DNA of 64,000 nucleotides, from NCBI GenBank assembly GCA_030685235.1, contig MU839096.1, positions 372,001 to 436,000 on the forward strand, written 5' to 3'. Source of the stretch: Copromyces sp. CBS 386.78. Taxonomy: Eukaryota > Ascomycota > Sordariomycetes > Sordariales > Sordariaceae. Position numbers and translations under genes: made by a program. Shown here piece by piece: positions 59,305-64,000 of this stretch; positions within the stretch are counted from its first letter, which is position 1; the number at the start of each line of letters is the position of its first letter. The notes under the pieces were generated by a model. That model saw only the letters and a list, made by a program, of their open reading frames with translations, did no database searches and had not been told where the DNA came from.

Positions 59305-60525
59305 TCACGCTACCTTCCTTCCCACATTACCAACGCCCGTACCCTTGACCGAGACTACCAGATCAGTCGTCTCACCGTCGTCATCGACATCTCTTATGCC
59401 CCAGCTGGCCGCTCCGAACTTCTTCAAGTCCCGTGCTAGCCCTATTGTCTCCTCCCTGGCTAGTACTTCCCTGCCTAACCTTAGGCGGCCCACATCTTCC
59501 GATCCCATTGCCATTAGTGTAAGCAACGTCGGTGCCGACACATTGCTGACGCAACCTCCCTGTGCAATAACCTCCAGCAGCTGGTACGCGCACCTCGCGC
59601 CGATATCCTCGGGCACGACACCACCCTCGGGCGGCGCCACCACATCGGCCGAGTACAACACGCCGTCCGCGCTCGACTCCGCCACCAAGCTGAGGCCAAA
59701 ACCGATACCGATCTTCTTCTTGGCGCCGTTCTTGTCGCCGACTAGCGGCGCTGGGTCGTACTGCGCCGCCACGTGCACGTCCGAGACTAGCTGGTTGAGC
59801 ACGCCGCGCGCCGCCGTGATCATGCGGTTGTTGTGGGACGCCGACACGCCCGTGCAGTACGCCACGCCGCGGATCCTCCGTATCCTTCCCGGGCGACGGT
59901 TGAGGTGCAGTGTCTTGGGCAGGCGGACCTGGCTGGCGAAGCGGAGCTCGACGACACCACCGCCGCCGCGGCCGCCAGGACCGGAGCACGAGCGTGAGAG
60001 CACGCGCAGCTCGATGCGCGCGGGAGGGATGCCGAACATGCCGTACAGCGGGAGCACAGCGGTGCGGAAAGAGTCGACTGAGATGTCGCCGGTCAGGTGG
60101 GTGGCCGAGGTGATGACGCCGGGGCCGGTGAACCGGACGTTCATGTGGGCTTTGGAGAAGGGCGCGAGGAGGGCGAGCGGGAGGAGGAAGTAGGTGATTC
60201 CCCGGGTGTTGTTGGCGGGAAGGGTGTGCTCAACTACATCGCCGACGGCGCCGGCATTAACGCCCGCGACGGTGCCGGTGATCAGGCCGGGCTGGTATGT
60301 GATGGTGGTGCCCGAGTACGAGACATCGATGACGGAGCCGTTGGTGATAGCCTCAATCAGACGCAGGAACGAGACTTCGTGGGGGGCGAGACCCGGGTGT
60401 GTGGCCGAGCTGCTGCGGATCTTGGAGATGTGAACCGGGCGGCCGGTGAGGGTCGAGAGAACGATCCGTTCCGTGAAGGCACGGTGGCCCGTGAAGCGAA
60501 TGAAGTCGGTTTTCTCGCCCGACAT
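59305..60525 (-). CDS. rcl1: Rcl1, RNA 3'-phosphate cyclase-like rRNA processing factor
   Basis: Rcl1 works with Bms1 in the nucleolar SSU processome and is required for pre-rRNA cleavage at site A2 that releases the 18S precursor. The protein has 406 residues starting at MSGEKTDFIRFTGHRAFTER. The frame is open 34 codons further upstream, but those residues are unlike the family and the next Met at 60525 fits the usual start. Family blocks are visible: THPGLAPHEVSFLRL, TYQPGLITG, NNTRGITYFLLPLALLAPF, RIRGVAYC and GVLNQLVSDVH. It belongs to the RTC superfamily but, as in other Rcl1 proteins, is not expected to be a cyclase. It has no visible intron. It diverges from the PPR gene, with 602 bases between the starts. 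Confidence 0.95.
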   Translation of the reverse strand: MSGEKTDFIRFTGHRAFTERIVLSTLTGRPVHISKIRSSSATHPGLAPHEVSFLRLIEAITNGSVIDVSYSGTTITYQPGLITGTVAGVNAGAVGDVVEHTLPANNTRGITYFLLPLALLAPFSKAHMNVRFTGPGVITSATHLTGDISVDSFRTAVLPLYGMFGIPPARIELRVLSRSCSGPGGRGGGGVVELRFASQVRLPKTLHLNRRPGRIRRIRGVAYCTGVSASHNNRMITAARGVLNQLVSDVHVAAQYDPAPLVGDKNGAKKKIGIGFGLSLVAESSADGVLYSADVVAPPEGGVVPEDIGARCAYQLLEVIAQGGCVSNVSAPTLLTLMAMGSEDVGRLRLGREVLAREETIGLARDLKKFGAASWGIRDVDDDGETTDLVVSVKGTGVGNVGRKVA

Positions 60526-61127
60526 GGTGGCGGTTGCGCGGTGGTTCGTTTGACGCTGTCCTGAGCTAATTCGTGTGAAGGTGTAAATTCTGGACTCGTG
60601 GGATTTTCGTAGGCGATCGCGCCCCAATTCGTTGAGCGGGTATCGGTGTTGATGGAGTAGTTCTAATGGGTATGTCGCGGTTTTGATGGAATTTTGTTAT
60701 GGACTGAAAGCTCCTTTGGGAGCGCTGCAAGTGTCCCGTTCCAATTCGTTTTTCTCCAGAATTTTTGGAGGATCCCGCTGTTTCTGCCGGGCGGTGAGAC
60801 GATACTTAACGCTTATCAACAAGGGGTTGCCAGGTTGCGCGCCGATAAGAACCCTCTGCAGGGGCCGATAAGAAAAAAGTCACAGCGGCAGCAAGCGCTG
60901 GAATGGTGGGGCCGATGATGGCCATTGTTTCTAGGGCGTGCTGCTGTAGGACAAAGTGCCGCCGGCTTTTTCCATCACGGAAAGTTGACAAAACACCTCC
61001 AAACTTGCGCAGTCCTAGAACTAGCGTCCACTTTCTCCAATTTTCTCACTGTTCTTCATGATTACCTTCGTTCTTTCTTGTATACTCTGCCTTGAACCGC
61101 CCGACGAACGAAGCCACGACACCACCG
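60526..61127. promoter_or_regulatory. Bidirectional promoter region of rcl1 and the PPR gene
   Basis: About 600 bases separate two divergent start codons. The region contains both leaders and core promoters. I see no clear TATA box. It holds no other gene. Confidence 0.6.
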
Positions 61128-63632
61128 ATGCCTCCCCGAACATTTGCGCTTGATTTGAGTCGAACGAGCAGCTATGTTTGCCAGTCCTGCATCGCCAGTA
61201 TAGGACGAGCCCGCCCAAATCCACAGCCATGGCTAGCGAGAAATGCCTCGAATGCGGCTCGCGCCGCTCGCCGACAACGTGCGCCGATGACAACTAAGCA
61301 GATGGAGGAAGAGCAGCAACAGAGGTTCCAAGAAGCCCTTCTACGGGAGGCGCAAAAGGGCGAGCCTACCGACATCGACGAACAAGGTGCGACCGAACCC
61401 CTCTCGGTTAACTACTTCAATGAGGAGACCGAAGGGCAATACCGACAATTGCGCGACGGTGCCGAGTTTGGTGCCGTCAGTGGCGGAATCGACAGCGAGA
61501 TCTCCGAGGCCATCAACGACTTGGAGCAGAAGATGGTTCAGACAATACAAATGCTCGACAGCTTGGAGAAGGTCGGGGGTTCCGAACAGGACAAGGCCGA
61601 GGAGCTACGAAGACAGTTCAAGAGAATTCTCAGGGACAAATACAAGGGGAAGACGGGTCCGGAAGGCGAGTCATACGGCGTCCTGCGCATTCCAGGCTTC
61701 ACCGGAGTGCGGCAGCGAGCCGTCGCCAACCTAAACTCCTTCCTTGCGCGCGACAGTGTTGTCAAGGGCGGCGTACCCAAGCCAAGGGATCTTTTCGACT
61801 GCTGGAAGTACTACTCTGCAGCACGGAGTTCATTAGCCACTCAATGGAGCAACGTGCCCCGGGAGGTCTGGGATTTTCTGTGGATGATTTTGTCCCACGA
61901 AGGGGGAGGCGTAGAAAACCCAAACCGGATGCATCACATGTACATTCTTGCGAAGGACATGCAAGCTGCGGGGGTGGTGCTGAGAGACTCGCAACAGCTT
62001 CTTGCGATCGAAGCCATGTTCCTCGAAGGCTGGCAGGATGAGGCTATCGAAGCTTGGAAGAAGGCTGTGGCCACCATTGGTTCCAAACCAGAAACATTCA
62101 AAGGGTATTATGAGCTGGGAGTACGCATGTGCAGTCTCCACGGAGACACCGACCGCGCAATGAGAGCTGCGGATACTCTTCTCAGGTCCTCGGAATCACC
62201 GAACCCTCGCATCATGATACCCATCGTCCGGGCTTTGGCAGCAAAGGAGGGAAGTGCCGAGGAGGCATGGGAGGTGTACAAGGATATGCGATCGCTTCTT
62301 GGAGACACCATGCAGATCGAGGATTACGATGAAGTTATCGCAGCCTTCTTGGTGGTAAATCACGTCGAGCATGCCCTGCAGGCCTTTGTCGACATGATGT
62401 TCTCGGGCCCCATGGATATTCGTGGCAAGACAAGACTGCCGACTATCGTTGGCAACCACTTCTTCCTCGGCAAGTGGTTGAAGAGGTTAATAGGAGCAGG
62501 AGATCTCGACGGCGCGTATAAGGTGGTTACGTTCCTACAACGTAAGGGAGTCGCTGCCTCGCCCATCCAGCTCAACGGCCTGATCGGCGCTTGGCTCAGG
62601 ACAGAAACTGCCGATAACGTGAAGAAGGCTGACCAGTTGGCTTGGGCCATGATCAAAGCCCGTCTGGACTTTGTTGACCTGCGTCGGCGAACTGCCGCAA
62701 TGGATCGACCAATTCGGCTCGTACCTCGCGACGGAGAACCGACACCGGATGACTATGTTTGCACTACAAGAGCCACGGTCGAGACCTTCTCCCTTCTTGC
62801 CGAAAACTACAGTGCTCGTGGCCTACACGACGACCTAGAAGAACTGTGGACAGCATTCGAGATGGCAGAACTTGGGCCCAACAGCTACATGATAAACCAG
62901 ATCATCAAGTCGTATACCGAGAGCAAGGGGCCTCAGGAGGCCATCGATTTCTACGAGCAAATGACCAAGATACGGCACGTGCGTCCTGATGCGCACACCT
63001 TCATCGCTCTTTACAACACACTCTCGGTAAACCGCGTGGTAAAGCGAGACAGCAAACTGTCAGCAGACGACGCCGTCATCGGCCGGCAGTTCTTCCAGGA
63101 CCTGGTCAAGATGGATTGGAAGTTCGACTCGGTCGACGAGTACACCTACCTCCCCCGTGCCGTCCTCTTCTCCATGCTCAAGGCTAAGGATCATGCCGGC
63201 ATGATTGTCGCTGCCCGAACGATGAAGGAACTGTTCAACTACTCGCCGCCCGAGCAGCTGCTCATCGAGCTGGCGGCGGGAACCGCTACGCTCCGAGTTC
63301 AGAGCAAGCGCAACATGGACCGTATCATGGAGGCCAGCAGACTCATAGAAAGCTTGATCCGGAAACACACGCAAGTTTTTGCTGACCTTGGAGGCGATCC
63401 TGCCAAGATGACGACGCAGGAGAAGGAGAACCAGCTTTGTGCCGTGTTTGAGGAGCTGGTCCTGGTCAAGGCGCATGCCGCGAACGCGGAGAGGAGTGCC
63501 GTGAACAATATCCTTGCCCAGGCCGCCGAGGAGATGGGCGTGTTCGACATTGTGTTCATGAGGGATCCGGCGGTGATTCGGAAGCACAGGAAGGTGATGA
63601 AGAATAAGGATGCTGAAGATGATGTCGACTGA
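61128..63632 (+). CDS. Mitochondrial pentatricopeptide-repeat (PPR) protein
   Basis: This 834-residue protein starts at MPPRTFALDLSRTSSYVC. The frame is open 12 codons upstream but without an ATG. The N-terminus is basic, hydroxylated and Cys-containing (VCQSCIASIGRARP), typical of a fungal mitochondrial presequence. An acidic/Gln-rich coiled-coil-prone segment occupies roughly 60-150. The rest is helical-repeat sequence with PPR-like units, clearest in DLEELWTAFEMAELGPNS and PQEAIDFYEQM followed by VRPDAHTFIALYNTL. Such proteins bind organellar RNA and control its processing, stability or translation. Neurospora candidates would be of the CYA-5/Pet309 or CIA84 kind, but length and sequence do not let me choose. 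The end is acidic (KNKDAEDDVD). It is one exon and converges on the GPATCH11-like gene. Confidence 0.85.
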   Translation: MPPRTFALDLSRTSSYVCQSCIASIGRARPNPQPWLARNASNAARAARRQRAPMTTKQMEEEQQQRFQEALLREAQKGEPTDIDEQGATEPLSVNYFNEETEGQYRQLRDGAEFGAVSGGIDSEISEAINDLEQKMVQTIQMLDSLEKVGGSEQDKAEELRRQFKRILRDKYKGKTGPEGESYGVLRIPGFTGVRQRAVANLNSFLARDSVVKGGVPKPRDLFDCWKYYSAARSSLATQWSNVPREVWDFLWMILSHEGGGVENPNRMHHMYILAKDMQAAGVVLRDSQQLLAIEAMFLEGWQDEAIEAWKKAVATIGSKPETFKGYYELGVRMCSLHGDTDRAMRAADTLLRSSESPNPRIMIPIVRALAAKEGSAEEAWEVYKDMRSLLGDTMQIEDYDEVIAAFLVVNHVEHALQAFVDMMFSGPMDIRGKTRLPTIVGNHFFLGKWLKRLIGAGDLDGAYKVVTFLQRKGVAASPIQLNGLIGAWLRTETADNVKKADQLAWAMIKARLDFVDLRRRTAAMDRPIRLVPRDGEPTPDDYVCTTRATVETFSLLAENYSARGLHDDLEELWTAFEMAELGPNSYMINQIIKSYTESKGPQEAIDFYEQMTKIRHVRPDAHTFIALYNTLSVNRVVKRDSKLSADDAVIGRQFFQDLVKMDWKFDSVDEYTYLPRAVLFSMLKAKDHAGMIVAARTMKELFNYSPPEQLLIELAAGTATLRVQSKRNMDRIMEASRLIESLIRKHTQVFADLGGDPAKMTTQEKENQLCAVFEELVLVKAHAANAERSAVNNILAQAAEEMGVFDIVFMRDPAVIRKHRKVMKNKDAEDDVD

Positions 63633-63824
63633 GAATGGTCTCATGTACAACACGACGTAAAAATGTAACATGAAGTACAATACAATACCCCGCGAAAGCG
63701 CCCATCGCTTCTTTGGATACTCACAGTACAATCATTATATGGTATCAACTTGTCAGTGTGAATGGCATTAACCAATTCGATTGCTTTGCAAGACTGGATA
63801 AAACCGTGTATGCAACCTGTTTGT

Positions 63825-64000
63825 TTAATCATGTTCCTCCTCCGTCAAGCCAGGACACCCATCCATCTCCGCATCCTCGTACTTAGCCTTACACCAAAAG
63901 CAATAATGATGCTTCTCGCGCATGTACTGCACCAAGCGCCGCAGCCGCTCATCAGGGCTAAGAGCGTTGAACTCATCCAGCTCTGGATCCTCTTCGTCGA
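63825..64000 (-). CDS. C-terminus of a GPATCH11/DUF4187-type protein (partial)
   Basis: Only the 3' end lies in the window, and the gene continues beyond 64000. The minus-strand frame gives 58 residues ending with CPGLTEEEHD and a stop at 63825. The segment DERLRRLVQYMREKHHYCFW with CKAKYEDAEMDGCPG matches the Cys-containing DUF4187 domain at the C-terminus of G-patch domain protein 11. These are nuclear proteins likely linked to RNA helicase activation in splicing. The G-patch itself is outside the window, so the assignment rests on this domain alone. The stop is 192 bases from that of the PPR gene. Confidence 0.8.
   Translation of the reverse strand, partial: DEEDPELDEFNALSPDERLRRLVQYMREKHHYCFWCKAKYEDAEMDGCPGLTEEEHD

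Noticed and set aside
59345..60193. Plus-strand open frame of 282 codons
   Set aside because: It is antisense to the confidently identified rcl1.
60526..60627. 34-codon upstream extension of rcl1
   Set aside because: These residues do not resemble the Rcl1 family, which starts close to the Met at 60525.

Overview
This window is nuclear DNA of a filamentous ascomycete, almost certainly Neurospora or a very close Sordariales relative. The genes have short GT-AG introns with CTRAC-type branch points. Exons are GC-rich and the highly expressed ones prefer C-ending codons, and intergenic DNA is long and non-repetitive. From memory the order SUN-family wall protein, msn-1, arg-3 matches Neurospora crassa linkage group I around NCU02668-NCU02677. 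I could not check this, so the species is inferred.

Layout. 1-5111 holds no recognised gene. 5112-8832 (+) is a two-exon Ser/Pro-rich protein of unknown function with an unusually long 1.16 kb intron. 11546-13450 (-) is a DGAT2-type diacylglycerol acyltransferase. 15368-17827 (-) is a three-finger C2H2 transcription factor with a heptad-repeat coiled coil and a Gln/His tail. 17828-23235 is mostly gene-poor, with one decayed coding remnant (19934-20140) and one doubtful small ORF. 23236-24638 (+) is a secreted SUN-domain wall protein. 25911-30563 (+) is the vacuolar sorting receptor VPS10. 30564-45300 is a 14.7 kb stretch in which I recognise no gene. It precedes 45301-47325 (+), the MSN2/Seb1-type stress regulator MSN-1. 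48571-51357 (+) is a diphthine-ammonia ligase (Dph6) fused to two Rid/YjgF domains. 52082-55749 (-) is arg-3, the mitochondrial arginine-specific carbamoyl-phosphate synthetase large subunit, with consensus CPC1/Gcn4 sites upstream and in its first intron. 58041-59189 (+) is a DUF1746 membrane protein whose in-frame intron is easily missed. 59305-60525 (-) is the rRNA-processing factor Rcl1. 61128-63632 (+) is a mitochondrial PPR protein. 63825-64000 (-) is the 3' end of a GPATCH11/DUF4187-type gene that runs off the window.

The genes are independent eukaryotic transcription units, not a functional cluster. Themes are cell wall and secretory pathway (SUN protein, VPS10), stress and general regulation (two C2H2 factors), lipid storage (DGAT2), arginine synthesis, translation and ribosome biogenesis (Dph6, Rcl1), and mitochondrial gene expression (PPR). 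Several neighbours converge with short gaps (59189/59305, 63632/63825) or diverge from shared upstream DNA (arg-3/DUF1746, Rcl1/PPR). I found no mobile element, CRISPR, rRNA or tRNA gene, and no clear undescribed system. The leads most worth checking are cryptic splicing (DUF1746, DGAT2), the coding-like material in the long intron, the decayed remnant near 20 kb, and the long gene-free block before msn-1.
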